Assembly (NCBI GenBank): GCA_015680685.1
Contig: MNCI01030356.1
Coordinates: 170,159 to 234,158 of the forward strand
DNA from: Gnetum montanum
Taxonomy: Eukaryota > Streptophyta > Gnetopsida > Gnetales > Gnetaceae
Length of the DNA stretch: 64,000 bases
Direction: 5' to 3'
The position numbers were made by a program, and so were the translations under genes. This document shows, piece after piece, positions 1 through 10,760 of the stretch (its first letter is position 1; each line of letters begins with the position of its first letter). The notes below the pieces were generated by a model. That model was given only the letters and a program-made list of their open reading frames with translations. It had not been told where the DNA came from and did not search any database.

Positions 1-1503
1 CATCCTTATCTTTTTATTATTATTATAGGCTTGCTTTCACATAATCTACATTATGATCTACCAAGGAATATCATTAAGAGAATTTTAATTAATGATTAAG
101 GTATGCAATTTCTTAACATGTACTTTGCAAATGATTCTTTTCTTATGGTTAACAATTCTCTACAACATATCAATATTCTATTAGCTAGAGTGGAGGATTA
201 CTACATGTTATTTAGCTCTCATATCAATTGGAAAAAATCTATTATTTACTGTAATGATAATATTGATGAGTGGGTTACTTTCAATCTTTGGAAAATCTTT
301 TAAAAATTATCTTCAAAATTTTAAAAATACCTTTTGCTTTGAGCAAAATTTTAATATTTGTGGAATTATGTGACTAATAAAATTGAAAAGAAGCTTGATA
401 AATAGAAAGAAGAAAAGCTCACCCTTATTAGCAAAGTTTAAGTTATTAAGTAGATGGTTTAATCTACTCAAGCTCATTACTTTAGTTTTTGGGCTACTTT
501 AAGAACTTCTCATGATAGAATTAATCATATTATTTGTTCATTTCTTTGGTTTGCCAAGCAACATAAAAAATGCTTTTCTAGAGTTGCTTGGGATATCTGC
601 ACTAGTGGCAAGAAAGATAGAGGACTTGACCTCATTAATTGTTATAATTAGGAGATTTCTCTCATAACAAAATAGATTTCAAAGTGCATTGATGGAGATT
701 ATGTTTGGATGATCCTTTTAGGAAACAAACTTATACAAGGAAAACCTAAAAATGATAATAGTTGATCTTCTAATTGCTTTCTTCATTGTCTTCTTTTTTC
801 TTGGGTCATTTTTATTTATGGTTCTCCAATTCTTAAAAAAATTTGGAAGACATGGTGTAAGCTTAGTAAGTACTGAAATAACAAGAATATTATAGTTTCA
901 AAAAACATGCTTAAGAAAATTAGTCCATAATGGCTTCCTTTAATGAAGAAGGTTAAACTAATAATTCATCTAGATTGTCTGCCACTTGAAGCAAATTTGG
1001 TATTCTTGTAGTTTCTTATCTATGTATGCATTATAGATGGATTACTTAGAAGGAGGGTTCTAGCCTTTATCGTTTGAATAAAAAGTAAAAAAAATTTAAA
1101 AAATTAATTTCTAAGTTTGAGAATTTATTTAAGTTGATAATAGTTTGCATCAGGCTTTTCTAAATATTATTTTGGAAGGATGGCAAATTTGTTTTTTCTT
1201 TTAACTCTAAAGTTATATACAATATCATTACAAAGAATGATTTTATTAATAACAAATTCAACAAGGCATGGAAAGTGCAATTATCATATAAGGAAAGTGG
1301 AGGATATTTGGAAAGTTTCTACCTTTTCAAAAATTCATATATTTTATAGTATCTTATTCATCAAGGTCTTTTTATTGTCACTTGTCTTAAACACATGGGA
1401 ATTGTTTTACTTCAATGCCCTCTTTGTGGAAGTGAAGACTCATTTTCTCATGTTGTTTCCAGAGTGTTCTATTACATAGCATACTTGGAAACAACATCCA
1501 TAA
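1..1503 (+). pseudogene. LINE-1-type ORF2 remnant (RT end to zinc knuckle), 5' truncated by window edge
   Basis: The reading frame is open from base 1 and gives the end of a LINE reverse transcriptase. It includes HPYLFIII (compare the CPLSPxLF box), then FANDSFLMV, where the usual FADD catalytic box has its first Asp changed to Asn, and INWKKS, typical of the thumb region. After stops and shifts, recognisable pieces continue: FLWFAKQHKK and RVAWDICTSGKKDRGLDLIN near 540-640 (the 'arVaWd...GGLGl' block after the RT), and CPLCGSEDSFSHVV near 1418-1460, the zf-RVT zinc knuckle found at the C-terminus of plant L1 ORF2. Element A (1504-7185) interrupts it just after the knuckle. Many stops make it non-functional. 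The class is firm; the family within plant L1 elements cannot be named from this piece. Confidence 0.8.
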
Positions 1504-2392
1504 TGATGAGCAGCTAGGTATCCCTACACCCAACCATGTGAACCATGGGCGTTCACACACGACTTGATCGAATTCCATAGACTATAAGCACTTAACATAC
1601 ACCAGACCTCTAACCAACAAAACCCTTTGTTAGAATGGTCGTTGTCTTTTCAACCTCACTTGTGAGTATTTAGTGGCAATGGTTAAGTGAGATTAAGGCA
1701 ACTGATTTTTATAGTTTTTACTTTATCTTTTGGCATCTAATTAAGGTACGGAAGGTAAGAAATGAAATATTATCTAATCTATAATTATCCTAATCTGTAT
1801 CTTAACTATTCCTAGCATAAGTATCCGATCCCATCTTCCAGGCACGTTCTGAGCATCCCCTGAACACTACTAGGTTACCAGACGGTAAGCGTCACTGGGT
1901 TACCAAGTGTTGGGTTTACGTTCGAGATGGTCGTACTTATGGCCTTTACGAACTATAAATGAGCGATAGCAATTATAATAACAATAACAAGAACTTAAGT
2001 AATTATCAAAGCATAAACATATTAAACTATTGAATGCATTAAATGGCTAAGTCCAAATGTTGCAAGGAATGCTTGAAGAGTTCGTCTTTATGGATGTCAC
2101 GCCAATGGGCTTAGATACATCAACGCTTGAATATAGAGCTGATCACTTTTCTTACACCTACTGTGGGCACTTGGAACATATTCTATCTCCTACGAGAACA
2201 AACTACAAGAGCTTCGCTACAACTAACAAAAAGGTACCTCAATGACGCAAAAGGCCCTCTTATTTATAGGCCAAAAAAAGCATCGTGTAAATGGGGCCAT
2301 GTCGATGCATGGAAGGATGCGTCGATGGGGCCATGTATATGAGGTTGTGTCGACACGGCCTATTAAATGCATGACCAAATGACACTTCATCA
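1504..2392 (-). repeat. 3' LTR of element A
   Basis: The minus-strand LTR starts TGATGAA at 2392 and ends CTCATCA at 1504. A TATA box, cctataaataag on the minus strand, lies at about 2255-2268. The U3 carries repeated tcgatg/ggcccc motifs at about 2290-2365 in place of the ATATCG motifs of the other LTRs. A polypurine tract abuts it at 2393-2404. Confidence 0.85.
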
Positions 2393-2404
2393 TACCCCCA
2401 CGAC
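2393..2404 (-). other. Polypurine tract of element A
   Basis: On the minus strand this reads gtcgtgggggta and abuts the first base of the 3' LTR. The same 12 bases, with one or two changes, precede the 3' LTRs of B, C, D and F. This is the expected plus-strand primer site. Confidence 0.8.
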
Positions 2405-2625
2405 TAAGTAAAAACTCGTCCTCAAGTTCTTACAATTTGGAAGGTATGGACTTTTATTTACAACACACATGACTTGACACACACATAACACATCAACTTT
2501 ACCAAGTGCTCAAGTTATAGAGAAGGAAAAGTTACAAAAATGATGGTGTTCAGAGATAAAATTGAACACCTTGCTAGTCCTGGAGTCTCTGCCATGAAGA
2601 AGGATGCAAAAATTGTTGGAGAAGA

Positions 2626-5481
2626 TCACACCGTCCCTGGGGGTAGTGGTTCTGATGGACCTTCACCAACCTTTGGCCCATGCGGTGGTGCTGGCACGAA
2701 CCATGGTTGCCCCGCAGTAGCTGTGACTTCTGGAGGCAACCGGAAAGCCTCCGAGAGAGCCCTCATCTTTTCCTCCTTACTTTTGGGATAGTCCACTGTC
2801 TAGGCAGCTTCACTAATGTGTGCTGGAACTGGAACCTCCCAAGGACATGGCAGCGTAGGAAGGAGCTCTTTCAAATTGACGAACTAGGTTGTGAACTATT
2901 TTCGTTCGATGTCAAATGCTCGAATTGATGTCTGCAGTTGCTAGTAGTTAGTCATTCGATGGGCCAAGTTCTCTACGACTGTACATTGTCCTTCAAAGCT
3001 CGTGCGAAGGACCTCGAGTTCCGCATTTGCTATTTTCAATTTCTGCTTCATTGCTTTGTGTGCTTGGAACTCGCCCTCGTATAAAGAATACGAGGAGGCC
3101 ACTTGTTTCTCTAGTTCAGACCGTGGTCTCCCAGCTGTGAGCATGGCCAAGTTTGCATAGCAAAGGTTGGCAAGCTTCATATACTCTGTCATTTCTTCAA
3201 TCTGCAGCTCCTTGAGGTAGATTTTAGCCTAATTGTAGGCATTCAACCCATCAAAGATAGGTTGCCATACTTCACCTCCTTCTTGGAGCTGCTGGAGTGC
3301 TTGGTTCAGCTTGGCCTTTACGACTTGGATCTGCTTCTCATTTACTTATTTTTGTAGTCCCACTTCATCCATGTAATGATTCTTAACTTTCTCAAATTTC
3401 AGGGCCTCGTTCTTCCAAGCAGAGACCTCAATGGCAGATTTCTATCGTAAGGTTTGAACCTCCTCCATCGATAGATTTTGGTTCTTAGCGGCCAAACTTC
3501 TCACATCGGAATTTACCCTAGCTAGCTCTTGCTACTGTTGGTGGATAAAATTTTTCTTATGCTCATTTTCAGCACCAACATTACGCAGGCGATGGACCTC
3601 CGCGATCAACTTGACATTCTCCTAGCAAACCTCTGCTAAGTCCTTTTCTAAATGATATGTCTGAGCATCTGCCAAGGCCTTATCAAAGATCGCCGACTCC
3701 CGCTCATCCTTAGCTATTTGAAGTTTAGTCTGAAGTTTTTGAAAAGCTTCATCTTTGGTGAGCTCACAGTTGAGAAGAGCTGGATCGGCAAGTTGGGCTC
3801 TTAACTAGGTAACTTCCATTGTCAAGCATTGAAAAGTGGTTTGAGTAACTTCAAGTTTCCCTTCCAAAATGAGGCTCTTACCTCTTGCTAATAGCAGCTT
3901 CAATTGGGTTGCAGTGATGTTATCCAGAAGATCAAAGATATCTAGAAGCAGTTGCTCGATTCCTACCAGTTGGTCTAACAGTTCTTCATGTTGGGCTGCA
4001 TCAATCCTACTACATGAAGTTTCGGTAGATGTCTGTACATCTTGAAGCATATGCACATCTGGTATAGGCACCGTCGGTGCATTGAGAACTGTAGCAATTG
4101 TATCAACAACCAATTTAGCTACAATCTCCTGTCCCTGGTGCTGCATCACCAGAATTGTCGCCCCTTCACCATCTTCCAAGCGTACCGAGAAGGTAGCAGC
4201 ATTCCTTGAAATTTCAAGAAATAATTGTTGGGTTGATATTGTTACCTCTCGGATGCTTGGATTTGTTCTTACTGGCACTTGTGTTTGGGTGGCGGAGAAC
4301 ATCGGCCTTGCTCTTTCTAACAAACTAGCTGATCGCGCCACTTACTCCAGGTGGCTCATTGTAGGGTGATAAACCGAAGGGTCTTCCCATCCACCAGTTT
4401 TGCCAGATTGCTCTTGTTGGCTCCAGAGCGTTTGTTGGATTTTGCTGATATGTTCTACAATGGTTTGCGAACCCGACCTTGTTGTTTGTGTAGGTTGTGG
4501 AGGTGGTTGCTACTCTTCCTCCATCTGTGTGGTGGCAAGAGTCCTATCTTTCATCATTTCACGCCATGAGGCAATCAGGGTGTGCTGAAGTGTATCATTG
4601 GCGTAACGTGCTATCCCTGCCCGTTTGCACAATTTTCTGATTAGGCAGGGGAAGGGGAGAGCTCATCTTCCACATTCGCTTTCAGCGAACCTCTTTTCAA
4701 TCTCCAAGAATATCAATTGTGGAAGACTCATTGGAAATTTTCCACTTAATGCAGCATAGGCACGAGCGGAGAAGGCTGTGATTTTGCTGGGTCTTACCAT
4801 TGGGTTCAAGTGGTAAGACACGATCTTTGAATATACCCTCTCCGCTGTGGTTAGAGAGCTAAACTCCTTGCTGTCTACCCCATAGCACCGCCTGATCCAC
4901 TTCCCTTTTACCTCAGGGTCTGCTTGTTTTGGGGTCTCTACCACATCTGCTCCGGTCTCTGGCAACCCCAGAGCTTGCGCTATTGCCTCTGAAGAGTAAG
5001 AAACATAGATGTCTTTGATCCTTACTTTGGACCCCGGTTACCGATTCGTCCAAAAGAGATAGGTTTCTCCTAGGTACCATTCACCATTAGTTGTGATGAT
5101 CGGCCACATAGGAGAACTTTGCAATTGGAGTCTCACATCTTCTGGTGCATTTTCGAGAAATGGTCCAAATTTTAACTCTTGTAGGACCATCCGTTGCACT
5201 TCTCGTGGCTTGACAGCATCAAGACAGGCTTGGGTCAAGGTGACCTCAAGCCTTGGTGCTATCCCCAGAGTTTCATCTCCCTACGATTGCTCGCTGGGCA
5301 ACTCCTCTTCGAGAATCTGATGGACAAATTCCACATCAAGTCCTTTGCAGAGGGAGCCAGTTGCATGAGAGCCCTCTGTATTCTCTAGTTGTTGCATGCC
5401 TCGTCCTCTTCCCGTTCGTGGACACTTGTCCCTCGGTTGTGATGGTCCTTTGCCCCTTAGGTGCCTCGGTTTGGGTGCCAT
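2626..5481 (-). pseudogene. ORF-X of element A: plant-transposon-type globular region plus long coiled coil (952 codons)
   Basis: One reading frame runs from ATG 5481 to TGA 2626 with no frameshift, broken only by nonsense codons (for example at 5281, 5038, 4663, 3805 and 2941). Visible regions, in residues: 1-67, a basic Arg/Lys/Pro/Gly-rich N-terminus beginning MAPKPR; about 100-142, KFGPF...GEWYLGETY; about 150-275, with ALGLP, YHLNPM and a helical SLPQLIFLEIE end, which resembles proteins annotated as 'putative plant transposon protein' in Athila-type elements; about 380-860, Glu/Lys/Leu-rich, predicted coiled coil; about 875-951, a conserved LPCPWEVP tail and Pro-rich end. B has a homologue with the same order, and C keeps both ends. 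The start is supported by conservation of M(A/V)P and by an acceptor-like TTGTAG just before the ATG. Function is unknown. It is not gag, protease, RT or integrase; an Athila env-position or structural accessory protein is plausible. Confidence 0.75.
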
Positions 5482-5758
5482 CTACAATCAAACAAAACCA
5501 CCTATTAGACTATGCATAAGTAGCTCAAAATGGTCCTTATACACCTTCTCAGTTTGACTAAGTTATGTTGTTGGCACTGGCAATCCATTAAGTCCCCCGG
5601 AGTGTTAATTCATGGGTTAGAGCCAAAAACAACAAGGGATGAGTTGAAGTTTAAGCGGTTGTTTTCGTTTCTTCCCTTAGAGGTGCGAAGTCTTAATTAA
5701 CTAATTAATTAATTAATTAATTACACATAGGCTTCACCCCCCATGACTGAGAGCATAC
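5482..5758 (-). other. Candidate intron before ORF-X of element A
   Basis: On the minus strand a donor-like CCCAG|GTATGC lies at 5759/5758 and a strong acceptor-like tttgattgtag at 5492-5482, immediately before the ORF-X ATG. The interval is 277 nt. B and C have the same acceptor position (mutated to ACAA in B, ATAG in C). The interval also contains a polypurine-tract-like gtcatggggggt (about 5737-5748) and a TTAA/AATT-rich microsatellite at about 5694-5723. No transcript evidence is available. Confidence 0.4.
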
Positions 5759-5900
5759 CTGGGGTTGCTTAAAATGGCAAGGATCAGTTGATGCAGATGC
5801 GTGATGGAATGTAGGTGCTTGGGAAGAAGTTGGGCAGAAAAAATGATAAAATCTCCCCCCAATTTGTTTGCAAAATGATGAAATTTCAAAGCACAACGAG

Positions 5901-6012
5901 TGTATATATAGGGAGTTAGGGCTGCATCGACGGGGTCGCGTATACACAACCACATATATGCAGGGGGCTGCATATACGGGGCCCTGTATACGCAGGGGGT
6001 CGCACCCGTTGA
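5901..6012 (-). promoter_or_regulatory. Internal U3-like promoter block upstream of ORF-X (element A)
   Basis: On the minus strand, repeated palindromic CGTATACG/GTATATGC motifs alternate with G/C blocks (cccctg, ggcccc) at about 5936-6010. A TATA sequence, tatatata, follows at 5903-5910. The layout is the same as the LTR U3: short palindromes followed by a TATA box. The leader downstream of the TATA (about 5895-5790) aligns loosely with the leader after the internal block of element B, sharing TCATTTT, GGGGAG, TTTTCT and GCAC in order. It lies about 420 nt upstream of the ORF-X ATG. Confidence 0.5.
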
Positions 6013-6250
6013 CCAACCCAAAAAATGCCCAAAAAGATGAATTTAAAACGCCAAATTGGGATGGTTGAAGAGCATGAGAGGCTTGGAAGGACAAAAGAAA
6101 GGAGGGTTGAGCTAGAAAAAGAGTCAAAAGTAGGAAAACGTGGTGAGAAAGAACTCCACAGGAAAGAAATCGAGTAATGGGTAACATGGAAACAAGCTAC
6201 CAACAACCAAGAGGATGGGAAACTAACAAACGACACCGAGAATACGCAAG

Positions 6251-6262
6251 TAGGTCCTCCCA
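6251..6262 (-). other. Conserved post-gag/pol stem-loop motif (element A copy)
   Basis: The minus strand reads tgggaggaccta, preceded by caagggc...ctgctc and followed by cttgcgta. This matches element C (ctgggg aggaccca cttgcgta). A similar motif occurs in all six elements. In A it lies close to the 5' LTR, which marks a large deletion of the upstream coding region. Confidence 0.55.
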
Positions 6263-6336
6263 GAGCAGGTGGTAGCCTTTGTAGCCCTTGCATATCCCCA
6301 ACACCAGGGTCCGTGGGCCCCAAGGCTAAGGAATGG

Positions 6337-7185
6337 TGATCGTAAGTTAATACACCCATCCATGAGAACCACGGGCGTTCACATGCAACTCGATCGAATT
6401 CCGTAGACTGTAAGCACTTAACATACACCATACCTCTAACCAGCAAAACCCTTTGTTAGAACGGTTGTTGTCTTCTCAACCTCACTTGTGAGTATCTAGT
6501 GGCAATGGTTAAGTGAGATTGAGGCAACTGATTTTTATAGTTTTTACTTTATCTTTTGGCGTCTAATTAAGGTACGGAAGGTAAGAAATGAAATATTATC
6601 TAATCTATAATTATCCTAATCTGTATCTTAACTATTCCTAGCATAAGTATCTGATCCCATCTTCCGAGCATGTTCTGAGCATCCCTTGAACACTACTGGG
6701 TTACCAGATGGTAAGTGTCACTAGGTTACCAAGTGTTGGGTTTACGTTCGAGATGGTTGTACTTATGGCCTTTACAAACTATAAAGGAGTGATAGCGATT
6801 AAAATAACAATAACAGGAACTTAAGTAATTATCAAAGCATAAACTTATTAAACTATTGAATGCATTAAATGGCTAAGTCCAAATGCTGCAAGGAATGCTT
6901 GAAGAGTTCATCTTTATTGCCGTCACGCCAATGGGCTCAGATACATCAACACTCGAATAAAGAGCTGGTCACTTTTCTTACACCTACTACGGGCACTTGG
7001 AACATATTCTATCTCCTGCGAGAACAAATTGCAAGAGCTTCGCTACAACTGACAAGAAGGTACCTCAATGAGGCAGAAGGCCCTCTTATTTATAGGCCGA
7101 AAAAGGCGTTGCGTAAATGGGGCCATGTCGATGGGGCCGTGTATACACGACCTAGTAAATGAAGCGACCAACAAACATTTCATCA
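6337..7185 (-). repeat. 5' LTR of element A
   Basis: Clearly the same sequence as 1504-2392, with scattered substitutions and a small deletion near its 3' end (left side). The TATA box lies at about 7087-7100 on the minus strand. Its right edge, ttcatca at 7179-7185, is next to the TSD-like cacaa. The 3' boundary at 6337 is less certain because the terminal CTCATCA is mutated. Confidence 0.8.
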
Positions 7186-7190
7186 CACAA

Positions 7191-7600
7191 TTTGTAACTT
7201 TTTTCAACCAAGCATTAATGATATCATTCTTGGTGATCAACCTACTTTCTCTACTTCTTTTCTTTACATTTGAATGTGTTTTGGGTTGGTTGTTCACTAC
7301 TCTATTTTGAAGCTTCACTGTGCAATTATTTTTCAACAACAAGAGCATAACTATAACCTTTCTTTGGCAATTAAATATAATATTTTCAATGATGTAGCTT
7401 TTCAACAGCTTCAAGCAAAAAAACTTTCAGTAAAAGCTGAACAATTAATTTATTTTTTTACAATATTTATTTCTTTGTGTTTTGGAGCCTCAAGGATAGG
7501 AATCTTTCAACTTTTGTTCCTATTTGTTTATTATTTCTGATTGATGCATTCTTTGGTCTTTAGAAAGAGAAGTGAACTTGTGAAGGCACTTCTAAATCAG
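7191..7600 (+). pseudogene. Probable continuation of the split LINE after element A
   Basis: This sequence begins directly after the right LTR of element A and the TSD-like cacaa. A degraded reading frame contains VLGWLFTTLF followed by residues resembling the 'W-x-iWk-x-RN' tail that follows the zf-RVT knuckle in plant LINEs. The position, directly across the insertion from the knuckle, is the best argument. No poly-A tail or clear 3' end is visible, so the right boundary is approximate. Confidence 0.4.
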
Positions 7601-8080
7601 GGCAAGGCTTAGTCTTTTTCCTATCCTAGAAGTGAGATTTTTAAGGATTGGTTGTAAAGATGAAAACTTGAAAACACATTTCTACTAGTTTAGCTATTTA
7701 TTTATAATATATATCTATTATTTGGCCAAGACAATTTTTTATATTTTTTAAATTAAATAATCTCAAATTGATTCTTTGAGAATTGATTTTCCAAGGACAA
7801 AATCCAGGTTACAAAGTAGTTGACTCTCACAAAAAATAATTCAAAAAGTTCAGCTCTTATCTCACTCGTATGACAATAATTATTTATTTACCATGGTAAA
7901 CTCCAAAGAAAAAAAATGACCAAGAGAACCCCATCACAATGATAAATTTATTTTACCATGATAAAGGACTCTCTTGGACAAGGATGGTAATTGCCCTCTT
8001 AGCCAAAAAAATTGTCGAAGAAAACTATCTTCATTGATCTTATGCCCTTTAAATATTTTAAAACATCATTATTCATTTTT
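7601..8080. other. AT-rich stretch, nothing recognised
   Basis: No reading frame, repeat family or structural RNA is apparent. Two related pieces containing ttaccatggtaa and ttaccatgataa occur near 7890-7965. Confidence 0.3.
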
Positions 8081-8203
8081 CAAAGGAAGACTTGAACCTT
8101 TTTTGATTACCGCTTAACCAGCAAAGGAAGACTTGAACCTTGTTTGATTACCGCTTAACCATCAAAGGAAGACTTGAACCTTGTTTGATTACCGCTTAAC
8201 CAT
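8081..8203. repeat. Tandem repeat, three 41-bp units
   Basis: Three near-identical copies start caaaggaagacttgaacctt at 8081, 8122 and 8163 and each ends ccgcttaacca. The first differs from the others by a few bases. It borders the region containing the contig joins. Confidence 0.9.
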
Positions 8204-8283
8204 CAAAATATTCATATTCATATAGGATTTATCACAATCGTTTATTTAGATTGAGGATTGCTCGTTGGAATATGGTTAACAAT

Positions 8284-9883
8284 AATGGCTACACCTAAGA
8301 GGGATAATTTTGCTTTATTCGCTTAGCGATGATGGGCCAGAGGAGATGGCCGACATGGGGCTTTTTACCCCTTTTCTCAAACCAAAAGTATTTTTCTCCA
8401 CCTTTACAACCAGTTACAACTTCGTGTTTTTATCTACTTTGCAATTAAAACTTTACCGCATCGACTTGTCAGACAGAAAGTCAGTTGACTAGATGCCTTG
8501 CTAACTTTCTTTACTCTCTTTCACGCTTTTGTACCGAACCGCGTGTAGAAGGTTTTTTCATGAAACGTATTTTTATCTTTGATCTTTTGTTCACTACGCG
8601 GCTGCGGTATCATTAATTCTTCAAATAGCATAAATTTCTCCAGATTAATTCCTTACATTAAAAAGATCCAAGAATATACAGCGCATGTCAAGGGAACCAG
8701 AAAATTTAGTCAATATGAAACCGAGACACCCAAGCTCCTGAAGCAATTGATTAGATTCCGAAGCTCAGCTTCAACTTAATCTTCAGTTGCTTCGGAGCTT
8801 CGGAGTTTCATCGCAATAACGCTGCTACNTTCTGAAAGTCACATTTTCATTGTAGATCCAGCCAGAATAAATTTGTTTTGTAGATTTGTTAAACCAGTAT
8901 CTGATTTTCTGAATCTCTCTCTTCCCAGAGGAAGATTCAAAGACACTGACAGTGTTGAGTTATCTTAAGTGAAGACGTAAATCTTAAGTAAAGACGTAAC
9001 AAAGCTTCGGTTTGAATTTTATATTAAAAAAAAACTGAGATTAAAGCAGAACAGGGAAAAAAACATAGATTCAGAAAATAAAAAACCCGAGATTAAAGCA
9101 GAAAACAGAAAAAAAACATAGATTAAGAAAATCAAAAGTGCAAATGCAAACCGCAAGTATAAGAAAGCTAACCTGAAAATTAACCCTGAACAACCCGTTT
9201 ATACTAGCTAAATGTCAGGTAACTGATACAAGTGTTTAAAAGTTTTGGACGTAATGTATGGTAAAGATTCCAAAAAACAGACATACAGACTTCCATTTAC
9301 AGCCCTTCATGGTAGCAGAGTAGTTACAATGAATCATGGTAGCAGCGTTATTGCGATGAAACTCCGAAGCTCCGAAGCAACTGAAGATTAAGTTGAAGCT
9401 GAGCTTCGGAATCTAATCAATTGCTTCAGGAGCTTGGGTGTCTCGGTTTCATATTGACTAAATTTTCTGGTTCCCTTGACATGCGCTGTATATTCTTGGA
9501 TCTTTTTAATGTAAGGAATTAATCTGGAGAAATTTATGCTATTTGAAGAATTAATGATACCGCAGCCGCGTAGTGAACAAAAGATCAAAGATAAAAATAC
9601 GTTTCATGAAAAAACCTTCTACACGCGGTTCGGTACAAAAGCGTGAAAGAGAGTAAAGAAAGTTAGCAAGGCATCTAGTCAACTGACTTTCTGTCTGACA
9701 AGTCGATGCGGTAAAGTTTTAATTGCAAAGTAGATAAAAACACGAAGTTGTAACTGGTTGTAAAGGTGGAGAAAAATACTTTTGGTTTGAGAAAAGGGGT
9801 AAAAAGCCCCATGTCGGCCATCTCCTCTGGCCCATCATCGCTAAGCGAATAAAGCAAAATTATCCCTCTTAGGTGTAGCCATT
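8284..9883. other. 545-bp inverted duplication bounded by N joins, probably a misoriented contig
   Basis: 8284-8828 and 9339-9883 are exact reverse complements as far as I can read. The left arm ends at the N at 8829 and the right arm ends at the N at 9884. The simplest explanation is that the piece 8830-9883 was placed in the wrong orientation and its true overlap with the left contig (545 bp) was not merged. The sequence itself shows no transposon similarity. Its base composition is less AT-rich than its surroundings, and it includes an A-rich stretch near 9020-9130. Confidence 0.75.
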
Positions 9884-9884
9884 N

Positions 9885-10760
9885 CAGTATACTGTCAACT
9901 GATGCAAAATTTGGCACCAAAACACTAAAACCGGTGTAATAACAGGAATCAGATTAACAACGCTACCATCGCTGCTGCAAAACCCAAACCCAAGTTGCTT
10001 TATATAGAATTGCAGTATGATTTGCAGGTGTAGTTCAGTATTTTGGGTACATGAATTTCATTCCAGAAAGTTCCTCGCTTTCCAAGGATGCCCCACAAAA
10101 AGCCTGAAACCAGCACGGCAATGCCCTGCTTACGCCGCTGGCAAAGGACAGGAAACAATGAATGAGATTAAGGCCTGCAGTTTGACGGCCAGATAAAAAT
10201 TTGAGGATGTTGTACTATTTTAAGAATATGATATATTCGCTTATACATAAAATCTCAAGTCACTATGCCGAGTATATGTATGTGTTTCCATGCTAATGGC
10301 AAATGGCACATGGATTTATCTGCAGATTAGAACCGTTTCTGTCCTTAAGGTATATTTTCATATATGGTATGATTTGGCTGTGCCGGTAAATTTGAAGGTC
10401 TGCAAACAAAACAAATGGTCCTACGTATGACGAGAAACCACTAGTCTTTTGAGGAAAAGCAGCCATCAAATCGTAGCTGGCAATGGCCACCGATCGTCAC
10501 AGATTTTGAAAAATCTGATCTGTGTTCCACGCGTCAGTGGAGCATTGGATATATCATTTGTTTGCTTTATCCATTTGATATTTGTTGCTGTGTTTTGCCT
10601 CGGATCCGCAACTTGGTTGAAGTGCCGAGTCACGTTTGTTGCGTTGCATACACATTAAGATGCACATGGCAGCCAAGCAGTTCACCTGCCTAGCTATGAC
10701 CAAATTGGCTCAACTTAATAAATAATGTTTTGCACATCGCATTATTCATTATCATCTTAG
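9885..10760. other. Low-copy-looking stretch with no transposon similarity
   Basis: This segment shares nothing obvious with the other repeats in the window. One candidate exon (10000-10137, minus strand) is listed separately. A second minus-strand open stretch at 10293-10490 contains an acceptor-like ttgttttgtttgcag but no recognisable domain. It may be a relic or an edge of a host gene. Confidence 0.3.
10000..10137 (-). CDS. Candidate terminal exon of an unidentified gene (46 codons)
   Basis: On the minus strand a pyrimidine-rich acceptor-like tttcctgtcctttgccag is followed by an open frame beginning RRKQGIAVLVSGFLWGILGK and ending at TAA at 10000. The segment has a short hydrophobic run (IAVLVSGFLWGIL) that could be a membrane span, flanked by basic residues. 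I do not recognise the protein. It lies in the only stretch without obvious transposon origin. No upstream exon could be confirmed because the neighbouring contig is probably misplaced. It could equally be a chance open frame. Confidence 0.25.
   Translation of the reverse strand, partial: RRKQGIAVLVSGFLWGILGKRGTFWNEIHVPKILNYTCKSYCNSI

Larger units (their letters stand above)
1504..7185 (-). mobile_element. Element A: non-autonomous Athila-like LTR retrotransposon carrying only ORF-X
   Basis: Both LTRs read on the minus strand (889 and 849 bp). The flanks are cataa on the left and cacaa on the right, a 5-bp TSD with one mismatch. The interior has no gag or pol. From the 5' LTR (right side) leftward it holds the conserved stem-loop motif, an internal U3-like promoter block, a splice-donor-like and acceptor-like pair, ORF-X (5481 to 2626) and a polypurine tract. 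No clean tRNA-Asp primer-binding site follows the 5' LTR. The stem-loop motif, which in the other elements lies after gag or pol, is only about 75 bp away from the LTR, so everything from the PBS to that motif has probably been deleted. It could only have moved with proteins from another element. Confidence 0.85.

Noticed and set aside
5694-5723. TTAA/AATT run as a transposon target or origin
   Set aside because: A simple microsatellite inside the candidate intron of element A; nothing else supports a function.
5717-6446. Minus-strand frames of 156 and 176 codons upstream of ORF-X in element A
   Set aside because: They run across the leader, internal promoter block and LTR edge, overlap each other in different frames, and are not conserved in B.
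8310-8492. Pairs of identical proteins on opposite strands (8310-8492 with 9675-9920; 8579-8779 with 9388-9588)
   Set aside because: They are the two arms of the inverted duplication, not two genes, and show no domain.
8284-9883. A foldback transposon or MITE with long inverted repeats
   Set aside because: Arms end exactly at single-N joins and are identical, which fits an assembly error better than an old element in this decayed region.
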